A program made the position numbers and the translations under genes. From Notospermus geniculatus (taxonomy: Eukaryota > Nemertea > Pilidiophora > Heteronemertea > Lineidae), in NCBI GenBank assembly GCA_002633025.1, contig NMRB01001091.1, positions 35,411 to 99,410 of the forward strand: DNA of 64,000 nt, written 5' to 3'. The notes under the pieces were generated by a model that did no database searches, had not been told where the DNA came from, and saw only the letters and a list, made by a program, of their open reading frames with translations. Positions 11,301 through 26,300 of this stretch are shown here, piece by piece. How positions within the stretch are numbered: position 1 is the first letter of the stretch; the number at the start of each line of letters is the position of its first letter.

Positions 11301-14300
11301 CGAAAACACCCGAGGATCTCAGCTTGCGTAGGACGTAATAGTACGCCCTGCAAGGAAATGGCACCTCACATTGCGTCCTGAACCTTATGTGTCGAATACT
11401 TTTTTGGGGGCAATTTAAGNGAAATTTTTTTTCAAAAATTATTAATTACCCAGTTAACGGGTTAAAGACTTGGGTGTTTGAAATGCTTGGTCCTGATTCC
11501 TCATATTTTAAATCTTAAAGTCTGGGGAAGGCCCACATATCTCATTAACATGCTTAAATCTGCGCCTAACCACTCTGCAATTAACTAACCACTTTAAATT
11601 GTACCTTTCATGTGTATATCCCACCCGTTCTTAGGATGAAATAAATTATGCTACAAATCGTGTTTCAGTACTTCTAATCCGTATTATTATAAGCTACAGT
11701 TCTGTTCTATTAGTGTCTATACTTGTAGATTCAAGGAATTGTTCGGCCTTATGGGCGGGCTACCTGAAACTGTCATTTTTTCTCAAAATGTCAAAATTCA
11801 TAAGGATGTCATTGCCTGAAAGTAGGCACTTTGGCAAATTTGTTTAGGCCTACTTGTGGAAAAAATCTACCTAATTTCCTTTGTGTATCGTCCTATGCAG
11901 ATTAACTTGAATATTCTTTTGGATATTTAAGGACTATTGAGTCAAATAAGGAAGTATATGAGATGAAGTCCCCATGTTTGACCCATTTTTAACAACCAGG
12001 AAGTTTTGGATAATGCATAGGCCTGTCTTTGCTCTTCATATATCATTTCTGACGGATATACTTCATGTATTGATTTTCAATGGCATTCTGCCGACTCAAA
12101 TCAAAGTTCTATTCATGTGTTATTTATGGGATGAAAAAAGAAGAGAAAAAAGTCACGCATATTTCTGCTGGCTTATGGAATAGGAAAAAATGACAAGTCC
12201 TCTTTTCAGTGAACCCCACCATGTGTATAGTTTTGCACTATCATCATACTAACTGAACTCTTTTGAGGCTTAGGTCATGTAGGTTAAATTCTAACAAAGC
12301 TCTGCATAATGTTAGCTTCTCCAGCTGTACAATAGCCTAGTTTAGTGTCATCTTGTCAAAAACTGTATGTATGAAGCACTCTCCAGACAATGAGTGAGGG
12401 TTGCCATGCTTTGTATGGAGATTGATGGAAAGAAAGCAGGGTATTTTGTCTGGTTTTCCCTGCAGACTTAGCATTTCTTTTCATAAGTTTTCCTGTTGAT
12501 GGAATTGAAGTTCATGTATTCTATCAAAAACATGTTTCCAGCTGACAGTAAAATGCAATGTTACTCAGTATACATTAATTTATACATACAACGTACATTA
12601 ATAATACAATTACTTGCAGGCCGCTGGAACAGAACCACGTCCACCTATTTCCCGTGGACCTTCATTTAGGGACACTGTCCCAAAACGCAAGAAAAGCTCA
12701 AATCATTTCCAAATGTACTTTCAATTGAGACAATGCACAGTGATCATGCCTGGTATTCGTGGTTCTTGTGAAGTGTTTTTTGGCATTTATGACCCTACCA
12801 CGGGGAAGTATATCAGGTAAGGTGGTGCCAGGGATTCAGCTACACGGAGTGTCGACTCTTGTTTGGAGGCTGTAACACCTTGTGGCTGGGAGTGATTGGA
12901 AATGCACAAGGGAGAATTTGAGGCATCTCTTCAACGATTTTCATTACTGTGATGTGACTCTTACATTTGTAGTTCGATGTCCAAGAAAATTTTCCACATA
13001 ATTCTCTGCAGAGAAAGTAAAATTTCAGCCCAGTCACTAAACAGTGTAACAGCTTCCTTTCAGGGTCACCAGAAGGTCACACTTGTGGTGGTGGTACATA
13101 ATAGTTTGCAAATTTGGTCATTCGTTGCTTTATTGGAGTGTTGTAGTAAGATCCGTAAGGTCAAAATGGCCTGTGACTGGATGACATAAGGAAGAATTGC
13201 TTGACCACAAATCCATGGGTACAGCTGAACAAAAGGAGGTCCCTTGAGGACCCTTGCAAATGACTGGAACTTTCAGAAATGCTGACATCATTAGATTCTG
13301 CTGCATGATTTTGACTGCAGAAGAGTTTTGATTCGATCAAATATGATGCGGCAGTTATTTTGAAATTGACCGTGATGATATAGATCAGTTTGATTTCCTC
13401 CCAGACTTGCCCTTTGACCAATAAAGAACGAATGACCGCTTAACTAACCGTGTAGCATCCTTTAGAACTAACCGTTTTCTCCCCGACAAGAGACCAGGCA
13501 GATCAGTGGATTGTTTCATACGACGCCACCTAATGGTAAGTGTCTCAACCATTTTCTTGGTTACTTTCAGGCTCGTGGCTCGATACGGCAACATCATTTA
13601 CACGACGTTTCGGAAAGTGTGATCACGCATCATTTGCATTTCTTGTTTAAAAATTTTGGATGTAACGTCGGGGAGGAATCTGAGGTGTTTTTTGGTCTCT
13701 ATGATACCAAGAGTTCACGATTCATCAGGTACGTGGCGGAGGTTGGGGTGAATGCTGTTTCATCCTCTGGGGGGTTTGGTGTCTCTTTCACCGCACTTTT
13801 CTGTTTGTTGTTTTCTTTTATAGCATGAAAGCATGAAAATTCAGACATTTTCTCCTGTCTTTCTTCTCCCAAATTTTCATTTGCAGTATTGCTTTGATGC
13901 AGGTGTTTGACATCATAGTCTAGTCTTGTTCAATACCTTGTGGCCCTTTAGTGCCATCTTAGGCCACACTTTTTATATTTATTGGATTACGGATTTTTCA
14001 GGCCGAAACCTATGTAGGAGGGGAGGGAATAAAAATAAAAATAAAATACAAATATCTTTGACTTTTTAATTTTTTCCCTAGTGTTACGTGCTATGCGCCA
14101 CAGAAATTCAAGGGGGAGGGAATAAAAAAAGTGAAATTTGGTAAAAAAGAAATAAAACCTTTTATTGATGCAACAGTAGAACAGAAGAGATAGGGCCTAC
14201 ATAGGGGCCTATATCCTGAAAATACAGGGCGTCAGCATTTAAATATCTTTTACGTTGCACCTAGTGGTCGGCGGGAAAAAAAACAAGAACACAAAATAGA

Positions 14301-17300
14301 CCATCGGGAATTTTATTTTTTTTCAACATTTTCAAAAAACCTGGGAGGGGGGATCCGTAATCCAATAAATAAAAAAAGTGTGGCCTTAGTGCATTACAGT
14401 GGAACTGTCTGTCAAGAACACCTTCGGGACTGTCAGATGATATCCTGAATTGAGAGGTGTCCTGATTACAGAGGTCAAAATGAACAGAAATGACCAGTTT
14501 AGGATTGAATTTCGGTGTCCTTAATAGAGAGGTGTCTTGCTGACAGAGGTGTCCGCTAAGGGAGGTTGTACTATCTTTGGAGTTGGAAAGGGGATCAAAA
14601 GAACCAGGGCATTGGAACAAGTTCCAAGGTTTGTCAGTATGTCAAAAGTGGACCGCACCATTCTTGAGCATGATGGTGCCTGTATGGCAGATTTATCCTC
14701 TCCCATAGAGGTCCCAGTCATGCCAGTAGTTCAGATACTTACCGGTAGATACATTAGGTAGAAAGTTCAATGCAGAGGTAGAAACAATGGACAAATCTTT
14801 GGTAAGTCATGGACGAGAAAACTATAATAAACTTACTTTGTAGAGAATAGCTTTGAGAGGACTGAGGGTTGGTGTCACTAGCTACATTACAGCACAGACC
14901 TATATACAGTAAAACTTTGTTCTTTTTTAACACACTTTAAATCATACTGTATTTTTTCGGCTTGTTTGGGATTCCCTGCAATTAACCTTAAATCCTCAAC
15001 ACTGAATATTCATCCTCTGCCATGTTCAAAACTCCATGGCTATCCCTTTTACTGAATCTCCCACTGCACTAAAAGCAGAGATGTCGGGATGCTAAAATCT
15101 CCTTTTCCACCACTCGGCATAACACCTAAGCAAATTAAGGGTGGTGGATTGAATTGTACCTCATATCAGAACCCTTCAGTCCTCCCTAACCCAACTAACC
15201 ATTCTTACTTAACTCATTGAGTACCTGGCACAAGCTGATGATTCTTTCCAACAAAATATTTCCTCCAAACCAACTGACTTTGGTAATTCATTCGAAAGGC
15301 GGATGTTTACATCAGCTTTTCAAAGGATACCACTTGAAATATTTTGCCAAGTTTTTTTCCCATCAGCTGAAAAGTTGGTGCTGAATAAGTTGATGCTTTG
15401 TATATGTAAGCACTTTCTTATGTCATATACTGCACTGTGTTGAATCTTCCTTTGTGTGATTTTCGAAATACTGGGTTGTAGTATTTTTGGTTACCATTGT
15501 TCACCCTTTGCAGGGTACGCGGTATAAGCAAAAGTTTACCCCACCTTAATAGTACTTCAGAAACAATGAGGAGTTGTCTTCTCTTTCCTCACCATTATCA
15601 TTTACCAGTATGTCGACTTGTGTAGCTGAAAATATCCCCTGTGCATGCAATGAACAATGTATATGTACTTCGTTCATTTCTTATGGTGGCACTTAGGATC
15701 TCTCGGTACCCCACAGTTCTTAACCCTTGCAAAGGTATCAGACATGCACAGTGACGATATTCGTCCAGTTTTCCATAAACACTGGTTTTGACAGTATTAT
15801 GCTTTGTACTCCAAGCACCACAGCCTTCCCTCGGATTCCTGTTGAAATCCTGTTGACAAGTTTATTCCTGATTTCAGTGAGAAGTTCATGGCCAAACTCA
15901 CCAAGAATGGTCTACCAGAGCATGTGGACAAACTCCATCAGAATGCAGCTATATTCACAGTGAGTAAAAAGACACAAAGATGCTTTTAAAGTTGGCTGAA
16001 GTTATGTTTCATTGCCTAAATAGGCTCCTGTAGTCGTCCAGATGGAACCCTTTAACTTTACATTTTAGCACAACAGAACAACATGCCAACAGTGTCATCA
16101 CCGGGACTAAAAATGCAGGCATTTCCACTGAGGGTAGTGTTGGTCATTGAAGCTGAATTCCCACACGCCTCAACTTAAGAACCCTGTAAATGATATTTTG
16201 TATGTTTTCTAGGATTTGGGTAACGATGACCTTGTGAAGGATGTGTACATGGTCGCTCACATTTATAGGAAAGGTATGTTTTCTTAGGTTGTTGTCAGCA
16301 GGGAGACCCCTATATACCGTAATTGAATTCTGTTAGGGGAAGTTTCTTGGCTGAAATGCTGTTGATAGCATTTCATGTTGTAACCGAGGTCATGACCCAT
16401 CCATTTTCATTCTGAGGACCTACCGGGACTTGACTCCCCGGGAAGCTGGTAGGCAGGCTACAGTTTGTGACAGGGAGGTTCACTGTTGCATACCATTGCA
16501 GGTGTGATGATACCAGGTGACTCCAATTCCAAGAAAGGCAATGCTCCACTCTACAGACGACCGTATGGGTGCTCAGGTTGGTATCATGGTCTGAACAAAA
16601 CACTGATCAGATTAACTACCCCAGGGTCCAGCAGACAGCATCTTCTGTTGAAGTTTTCTCACATCCTACCTTATCAGTGCAAGATATTTGAAGAAAACTT
16701 GTTTCTATGAACCATCTGAAGAATTTGGATCCTAGAAAGTTGATTTATGTGCAGTACAATGGGGACGATAGCTGACTTTTCAATAGGTGTCACTAGTGGT
16801 TAAAACTATTGAAATGAAATTGACATCCCGGTCCTGATCAATTTCCCACACAAAAGGAGTCCATTGTATTAGGACCGGGTTTCGGTGTGCTGCCCTCTGT
16901 TGAGCTAGCATCCCCATTGACCTCATCCTAATTAATCCTTGTTACAGTTCTAAGTATTCGGGAAGTTTTACTCAACCAGATAGGCCACGATGATGACAAG
17001 GAATTCCATATGAAGGTTTACTGGTGAGTACCTGGTGTTCTCACTGCAAACCCTTCCCGCACTGCATTGACCCCTTTTGTTTATGCTGCAATAACGGCTA
17101 TAGAATTCTGTTTGCCAGCTTCATGTGCATAAACATGTTAAGTTGGTGATGCATGACAGTAGTGAGGTAGTCACCATGTTCCACACGAAAATGCACAAAT
17201 CTACCAACTTTACAAAAAACGTGAAAATTTCTCCTAATTGCCATGAAATTTCTTTTGTCTACAGTTGCAATGAGGGTGATTTCTCTGTGTTGCATGAAAA

Positions 17301-20300
17301 CATCATCAAGAAGAAATCCAGCACATTCAACCTCTCATCAAGTCAGACCAACTATGGTAAGTATCCTGAAATCATTAGCAGATGGAATGAGAGAAAAGTA
17401 GTTGTCGTAAGAAATGATGAAGTGGTGTAGGAGGAGGACCGTCAGTGCCTTGCAGTGGAAACATCAGATATAGAGGCCTTGCAATGATGTCATCCTGGCG
17501 GCCATTCTGGAGGGCACAGGGCGCAGAGGTGTGAGCCGACCGTGACGTGACTTGCGTGAAGGGCGCCATGCCATTGTTTGATGTAACGTCATTGGGGCAT
17601 GCACGGCTCCCTCATTGCCGAAATCGTGGATCCGCCCCTGAACTCATCTTTGCTGATGAAACAACCATCGTGGCTTCCAATGTTGACAACGAGTATCTTC
17701 ATTTATAGGTATGGTTGTGGCAATGCGAATGCTTCACGGGGATATCGTCACAGTCAAGAGGGACCACCCGCTCCTGTTCACGAAAAATATTGCCATTTGT
17801 CGTCGCATGGGATTCTCAGATGTCATCAGACCAGGGGATGTTCGTAATGACTTGTACCTGACCATATGCAATGGAGAGTTTGAGAAAGGAAAGAAGAAAA
17901 CAGGGAAGAATGTGGAGGTTAAATTGATGGTGCTAGACGAGCATGGACAGGTTATTGAGGTAAGTTGTGTGGAATTCAACGCATTACCCGAGATTCTGAT
18001 GCGGAGAGAGTCGCACAACTTCAGCATCTAAACCTCTATGCCTGTCACTTTGGGATTCAATAACCAGTTGGGCCAGTTCATGTAACTGGGAGACTTTTCT
18101 TACCTTGTTGGTTGTATTTCTGTCTGTTTTGCAAGCCAAAAAATCCAGGTGACCAGTACCGGTACTCATAACCCATAAAACCTGGGATATAGAGTGAACT
18201 CCCTTGTTTTTCTTCCAGAATGCCATTTCAATGGGTGCTGGGGAGCCAAATGTTACAGAATTCCACTCAGTGGTGTTTTATCACTCGGACAAGCCGAAGT
18301 GGGCAGAGACAGTGAAACTTAATGTTCCCCTTGAGAAGTTCCCTCATGCTCACTTCAGGTTGGAGTTCAGACACGGCTCAAGTAAGTCGGCTTGGCATGG
18401 CTTCAGAAAGTGCTGGTACATATTCTGAGCATAGTCCAGATAAGTATGCTCAGCAATGCTCAAATTGATAGGTGCAGCCTACCTGAAGTTGGTCTGATGT
18501 TGCTTAAGCAATTCGAGCATAGCTCTAGTAGGCCCGGCTTGGTTCTCGTTCATAGGCTCGGTGTGATTCAAGGATACAGGATCAAGGCCATATGTGACTC
18601 ATGTTGACTGAGACAGTTTGCCACGATGTGGCCTATCAATATCATTTGGCCAACTCTGCATGGTGCAAGTACAAGCCTGGCATGGCCCAACAAAGTAGAC
18701 TGGACATAGTATTTCGTGAGTGTAGCATTTTGGCCAACTTTGTCAACTGGTGTCATTTTCTCTTTCAGCCACCTCTGGGAATAAATTATGTGACTTTGCC
18801 TTTGCTAAACTTGTACATGAAAATGGTGCTACTATAGGTGATGGACGGCATGAGCTCTTCCTCTACAGGGTCAGTTATCTTTTGTTTTACCGATACTAAC
18901 TCAGATATTATCTGTGACCTTGCTCTTAGCTATAGTTATACTTGTCCGAGTAGACAGGCTTGCTCAAATTATTTCTGTCGGTAGACAGTGTCTGTGTGAG
19001 TGAGTGTGTGGTGTATTTAAACCTTCGGGGCTTTTCAGTTACCCTGTCCACAAGTTAGGTAAAAGTTCCTATTTCCTTCTATTCAAGTGTGACAACACTG
19101 AGGCATCTACAAAGTTGAAGAAGGTTAGCAACTATATCAATCTACCTAGCTCGGCGGAAGACGGCATGACACACACGGGGAGCACGACCTTCAATCGTAG
19201 CCACAAGGAAAGTGTCGTCATTGAGACATTACTTTGCTCAACAAAGTTCACTCAGAATGGTACGTGTCTTTTAAAAATCTTCTCATTGCTATATTCCATT
19301 ACAAATTGGTGTCACTGGATTACCAATGATGTTTGCCTCATAGGAAAGTGCTCTTAGCCTACCGGTATATTGACTTATAAATTATAGGCTTGGCAAAACT
19401 TGAAGAGTTGGCAGTATCTAACATTGGTTCTTCCTATTCTTCCAGTTGACTTGTTGAGTTTTCTGAAGTGGAGAAGCCAACCAGAAAAAGTGGATGTGAA
19501 CATTAAACGGCTCATGACACTAGGAGGAGAAGAGATTGTCAAGGTATGTGCCATCTTTCTATCATCGTTTCTTACTTTGCTGAAGTTGCACTTCGTGTCC
19601 TGGTTCTGAACAGAACCCTTTAAGTCATCTAAATTCATTCACTTTCACAGTTTTCAATTGTCTCCTTCTAGTTTTTGAGCGACATCTTAGATGCCTTGTT
19701 CTCCATGCTGACACAAACTCAAACACCAAAACACCTCATCTTCCAAGCTTTGGTAAGTGAACCTCTTCCTTCCTGTCAATAGAATGATGGATCTTGCCAA
19801 TGCCATGGTGTCCCAAAGACTGGTACATGGTGTCCTGAAGTCTGTTGATGATGGTGTGCGACCTCCGTTGGAATGGGAACCTCCGTGACAGTCTTTTCAA
19901 GAATTCCCGATCTAAAATTGATCCTGTTGGTGCCTGATTTCTTCTTGTGGATAACCTCCCTTCTCTCTTTCAGGTATACATATTCAACCTGCTGAAGGAT
20001 GACAAATTTGAACATTTCCGCCCTGTCATCGATAATTACATCACGGATGTGTTTTCAGCACTCCTAGTCTTCAGGTAATATGTTCAGAAAACATGCCCCA
20101 CCAGACTACCACACTCTGGAGTTCGACTTCCTGTATTATATTAGTTTGTGTGTGTCGATTTTTGTGCCTTACTTTGTGGACCAGACTACCACAGATGCTT
20201 AATCATTTCACTTCATCTGTTATCAAAATAAGTTTTGAACTTGAATAAAGCTTCATCAAGGCTCACAGACAAATCCAAGAAGTTGGTATGATCGCATAGA

Positions 20301-23300
20301 GTAGAAGGCTGTGTGGCCACTTGTGATCAGCGGGGGGATTGTTGATCGATGTAAAAGCTATAATCTACACTGAAGTGTACTTGGTAGTACAAGCTATTGC
20401 TGTTGCAGCAATTGAGCACCATCCCTGGGCCTAACTATGTTGCCATTTCTTAGGACGATTTCGTTGATGTTTTCCTGACTAGGCAATACCCGTTCAGTGG
20501 GAAAACTGCTAAATTCATGCGAGACGCATCACGTCATTTGGACCGCTTATGACGTCATACCCGTTCAAGTGGTGTAGTGACGTCATTCTGTCGCACATGA
20601 TGTTGCCGACGTCACGGATGACGCGACGGCAATCTCGGTGACGTCATGACGTCAAAAGGCATGAACAGCATTGTTATTTTCGTTAATATCTTTACATCTC
20701 GAAAACTATAAGTGATATCAAAATTCGGGCTTCGTAAGGACACTTCCCAGGCCCGTCAGCACTTGCATACCAAGTTTGGTGGCGATCCGTTCATTAGTCT
20801 TGGAGAAAATCGCGAACACACAATTCAAACAAACAATCTCTTCTCAAATTTTAGTATGATGTGTGTTATGTTTTACTTCAGGGACCTTCTGGATTGCCTT
20901 GTTAATGAGGTGAATGATTGCTGCAACCATCCCAAGGATATCTCAAGGATATTTGAGGTAAAGGCCGCACAATATTTTGTCCAAAGCTCTACGGGTTGAA
21001 GGAAACTATTCCTAGCAGATGATACCTCCTCAAATGTCATCACTAGTCAGGGTTTCCGCCAGAAAAAATATTTAGGGGGGGCACAATCCGGGTGCCTCCG
21101 GCCGAAGTGGGGGTCTTGGGGCCCTCCCCAGAAATTTGTTTTCCCCAAAAGGCTGGAGATGCATTTTCCAAGCATTTCAGAGCTTAAAACTTCCTGTGTA
21201 GAGATCTTTGTTCAAATGTTGTATCTCTTGAATGAAAATAAGGGCAATTTAAAGACACTGCTCTGCAATTTAAGGGGGGGCATGCCCCCCTTCAGATCAT
21301 GAAAGGGGGGCTTCTGCCCCCTTGCCCCCCCCTGGCCGAATCCCTGCTAGTAGAGTTGTCTTTTCTTTCTCCATCAGGTGTTGGACTACATCTTTAAGTT
21401 CCTGGTCCAGTCGCGCAAACTTTACTGCAGGGCGAGCGGAGATCAGGAACAACAGAGAGAATTCAAAGAGATGTTGATGGTGTTTGTCACTGCCTGTGGT
21501 AGAATGCTGAAGTTGAACCAGGACCCGGTTATTAGATCACAGGTAAGAATGATGTCTAAACCAAACAGTCAGTAGGCCATGGCCCCAGGTGCGATTGTAT
21601 TACTGGTACTTATTCTGAGAGGTTTTTAGGCCGGACAGCTCCCTAAAAGGTGGTCAAGTTACTAAATTATTGATCTCACTTCCAGGTGACATTCCTCAGG
21701 AATCTAAGTTCTATCTACCCTGAGCTGCTGAGAATCCTTAGCTGTGCTGAAGTGACAGAGATCGTGTCGGCATTGATGAGCAACATGCCAAAGGAACAGA
21801 CATCTGTGGCAGTGAAGGAAGTCAAACTTCAGTTTCTTGGTGACACAGTTGGGTCAAAACTGTTTGAAGATCAAGGTGAGTGTTTGCATCAAAGGCCCAC
21901 CTTCAAATGTAGTCAAATGCTTTGAGTTCCACATGAGTGGTTTCTCGGGTGAGTTGGATCTCATGGGTAGTTCACCGTTGTTGGTTCCCTATGGCTTATG
22001 TCTTGATCAGTGACACGAATGACTGCTCGTTGTGTCCTGTGGCTCAGTTGGCCATAGAGAGCCAACTTGCCTAAAAAAACTCTTAGGCCTGGTTGCACCA
22101 GTCATACTTAAGGTCGACTTTGTGCTCAAGCTAACCTCAAAGTCGTTCTCAACCTCAAATTGTAATGGCAAATCATGTTACTTAGTTGAGGTCAACCTCA
22201 AACTTAACTTTGAGCACAGCTGGTGCAACTGGGCCTTATAGTGTGGACAGGTACCTTAGAGAGATGGCTACTGTGCTAAATCTTTCACCATTTCTCTCTC
22301 ACAGCTTCACGTACGACATTGTTAAACTTGGCCAATTCACAGTGTAAACGTCATCTGATCACCAACTCCAACCTGCTGCTCACCGTCAACATCCTCGGAG
22401 ACATACTCAAGTTCCTACAGTCACAAGAAAAGGTAAAAACAGAGATCTGTGTTGTTGATTTTCCGATAATTATGCGATTAAGGGCAATCGCAACTTGACT
22501 TCCGCCATCCACCAGTTAAAACGAGTTACACAATGATATATTGCACCTTGTGTGGTATTACTCCTCCGTGCAGCCTCTCTATTGGTACCAGTTTGTTATC
22601 ATAATTGTGCTGCTACTCAAGTATATCGACCATGTCGGTTTCTTTTTGTCTAGGCGGCCATTGCCGAGGCTGAAGCAGCTGGCGATGCTAACTCAGAAAA
22701 GGTGTGTTAGGTTGGGTGACGGATTGTTTATACCACCTGGCATGCTAACCAATCCTGTGGGCTTTGTTAATCTTTCTTATTCATTCAGTCTCTACTGCAG
22801 CTCAGATGGGTTGTGTCGGGGTCCCTGGTGTGGCATCATCCTTGGTGAGTTCGGTCCCTGGCGTTTCAGAGTCCTTGGTGTGTAAGGATCCATGCAACCC
22901 TGCTGATCCTAGGCTGTCTCCCATTCCAGATTTTGGGTTGTCAGAGTGGCACAGGAGGGGAAATATTAGTGTCTGTCACCTCTTAGGTTCTGGTTCGATC
23001 TTGTTCGGCAGAAACCTATTCTTCATGTTACAGAGAGGGTCTGCCTGACAGCGCAGACTTTCCCTTGGCACTCTTGTTTCCTCTGCTGGGCATTATTTCA
23101 CACAGAATTCTGGCAGTGGCAGACGGCTCTGGAGCAGTGTACCGGTACCCTCCACAACCCAAGGACTGCTGACTGAGGGAAAAACTCAGTGACTGACTGC
23201 GGAGTTAATTCACATCTGAAGACCTCTGTAAATGCTTGCTACCTCGACTGATCCATCTGAGCTGGAGTGGAGAATTATATGGTTTTATATCAGACTAACC

Positions 23301-26300
23301 TTTATGTTAACACTTATATATGTGACTCTCAATTTTGCCAAAAGAGACAAGACGCTCTGGCTCACCTTCATTTAAGGCTATTTTGCTCAACGTTTTCAGC
23401 TTTTAAGTTTCATACTCAGGTTTTCATGTGCCATAGTTTTATCTCATCAAAGATTATTTGGTTCATGCATTTATGGACTTCTTGGGATAAGTACCAGCTC
23501 GGTCAGTTTTCTCAGCTCTTTCCCTACTCTGCCTGACAAGTAAACTGACCAGTTCTGGCACTTGTTCTAAGAGTTGTTGTGGCCCTTGCATTCACAATGG
23601 CTTTCCTTCCTGGAGTGACTTGCTGACTTCCTTTGGTTCCGTACCATTAGGTTGAAATGGTTGATGTTCTATCCTTTTACATGTATGAATGCTACTCTTT
23701 TACCTGTATTTCTGAAGTTGTGAATACTGTAAAATTCACCGATCTGTTGTACAGTACAGTACAACGCTCCGTAGCGGACACCATGCTACGAGGATACATT
23801 GTACCGTACCTCTATTCAACAAGACACCAAAGTTCAGCCCACTATTGGTGATTCTGTGTCCATTTTGACCTCTATAGTATGGCCACCTCTGATCTAACGA
23901 CAGCATCTGTCAGTCCCAAAGACAAACTTGATAGAGAAGTTCCACTCTGTGTGCATTAAGATTGCTCAACTCATTTGTTGCTTTCAAAGACATCATTTAA
24001 AATTATTTCCAACAGTTTTCTATGCTGTGAAATATCTGAATGCTGGAGGGGCATGTTCAAGAGGTTTTGAAGTTGAAAAGAATGATTGGTCACGTACATG
24101 TGCTAGTATGAGTTTTATTGCTTCATGTTGATGTATTCGCCAGGTGGAGAGTGTCCATGAAGACATCCGATTGGTGGTGGCCTCCCTGCTCGATGTCGTA
24201 GCACAGGTTGTACTCAGGGTGGAACGCCAGGACAAAGCTGTGGTTAGTATGAAATAGTTGAACCAAAGTCTGTTATCGTGCAGGGATTTTGTATGATGCA
24301 CCTGACTGTCGCCTGGCATCCTAGGGTGTTTTCCCGCAGAACAGGACCAGAAGCTGAATTGGCAATGTCCAGTTTCATGCACGGAAGAAGACAATGAACT
24401 GCCAGAAGAAGATGAATAGGTGTCTCAGCTGTGCATTACTCTCGGTTGCTATTTGTCTTGTGTTCACTAGTGACGTTGTTGCCTGTTTTCCAGGGTATGC
24501 TGGTTGCCTGCCTCATCAACATGTTCAAACTGATGGACGATACCCACTACAAGGCCATCTTTGATCAAATGAAAGCCAAGCAGCCATTGAAGAAATACCT
24601 TGTGACTGTGTTCAGGGTGTTCAAAGATCTTCTTCAGGCTGGCGTCTTCCCCAAGGACTGGATGGTTATGAAAATGGTCACCAATAGGTAAGGAAATGGA
24701 ATAAAAATGCTAATGTGATGCTTTTGCATTTTGCTTTCCAGTCTAGTACAGTCTGGATGTACTTGTCTTGTTTCTTTCCAGTGTCATCCTGAGCACGATG
24801 CAGTTCTTTGGTCAAGCGCTGAGAGATCAGTTCCTTGGAAGTGACTTTGACCAGGAGGTAAGAGGCACACAATAATGCCAATCTGGCTAATTTTGGGAGA
24901 GGGAGGGGAGATATGCAACCACTATTTGTCAGCTTCATGTTACCGTATGTCAGCAATGATGTAAAGACTTTGGGTTTGGATCTTAGAGGTGAGAAGTCCT
25001 GTTGTTGCCATTTGCTCTTATGTCCTCCTGACTTCGGAGATTTCATATTCATCTCCCTACATTCTCTTCAGCTGTGGAATGATTACTTTGGCCTGGCTGT
25101 TGCCTTTGTGACCCAGCAGTGTCTCCAGTTGGAAAAATTCTCCAAACAGAAGAGAGAGAAGGTCATTGAGAAGTAAGTATTTTGGAGCTCTGAGTCCGAT
25201 ACATCTCTGTTTCAACAGAAGGGTTAGCCCACACACAGCTCGGCTGAAGACATCTTACTTCTTTTATGAATGAACATGTTCTTTCCACAGGTACGGCGAC
25301 ATGAGGGTCCCAATGGGAGTGGACATCGAGTGCATGTGGCAAAGTTTAGGTAACTCCTCTTCTTTACATTTCTCTCTAGGTCTTGCCTTTCGGTCATTTC
25401 CAATCAAATCAACTACCTTGTGTCTCAAAGAAAGTTTGAAGATTCTGAGTAATTCCTGAGTATTCGTCTCGTGTTTCAGGCCAGCACAAGATAAATTTCA
25501 TTCCACAGATGGTCGGGCCATTCCTTGAAGTGACAGTTGTCCCTGAGACTGAACTGAGGAAGGCTACCCTGCCAATCTTCTTCGACATGATGGAATGTGA
25601 GCAGAAGGCCAGGGGACATTTCAAACAGGTAACGACCATGCAACGATCCTCTTTCATGTCATTCCCTCTTTGTGTTATTGAGCTTTTAGGTGTGATTGTG
25701 CACCAAGTTGCCAACTAAATATGTTGATTGTTTGAAATTAGACAAAGTGAACAGACTTCCTTCATTCAATTCACCTTTTGATTCTACTATTTGAAGAAAA
25801 GTGATGCTAAAGATGCCGTCTGCTTATATTGTTGTCGTTGTCTTGCAGGTGGAGTCGGAGTTGATTGACAAGTTAGATCGTCTGCTTAGTCAGAACAAGG
25901 GTGATGATCAATACAGGGAGCTCTTCCAGAACATGTAAGTTTCTGCTTGCTAGTGCTGATTGTTTGTAGATAAAAGCTTTGATGAGCAGTGCTACTGATC
26001 TCACATCCTGCTAGTCTGCTGAAGAATTTGTTCTAACCTTGTATATCTGAAACATGCCTACCCAAGCTGCCGTAATTCTGCATCAAATACAAACTTCACA
26101 TCATCAGAATTGTTACATTCATTGTCTTGTTTTTCTTCCCTGCCCCCCAGGATGGAGAACTTCATAGATGAGCTAGGGTAAATGTTTATATCCTCTCTGA
26201 ATGTTGTCTTCTTGTTTGCCTTCTTTCTTGTCGATTTCAATCTACCATGGTCACATGACATCGCATCCTCCAGTGGTCCTTGCGACCACTGGCTGTCCAC

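Noticed and set aside
14537-14757. Possible third alternative DOCK exon ending TGRYIR followed by GTAG
   Set aside because: The ending resembles TGKYIR of exon 12620, but upstream residues do not match the segment, the stretch overlaps a dispersed AGAGGTGTCC repeat, and no acceptor in the right phase was evident.
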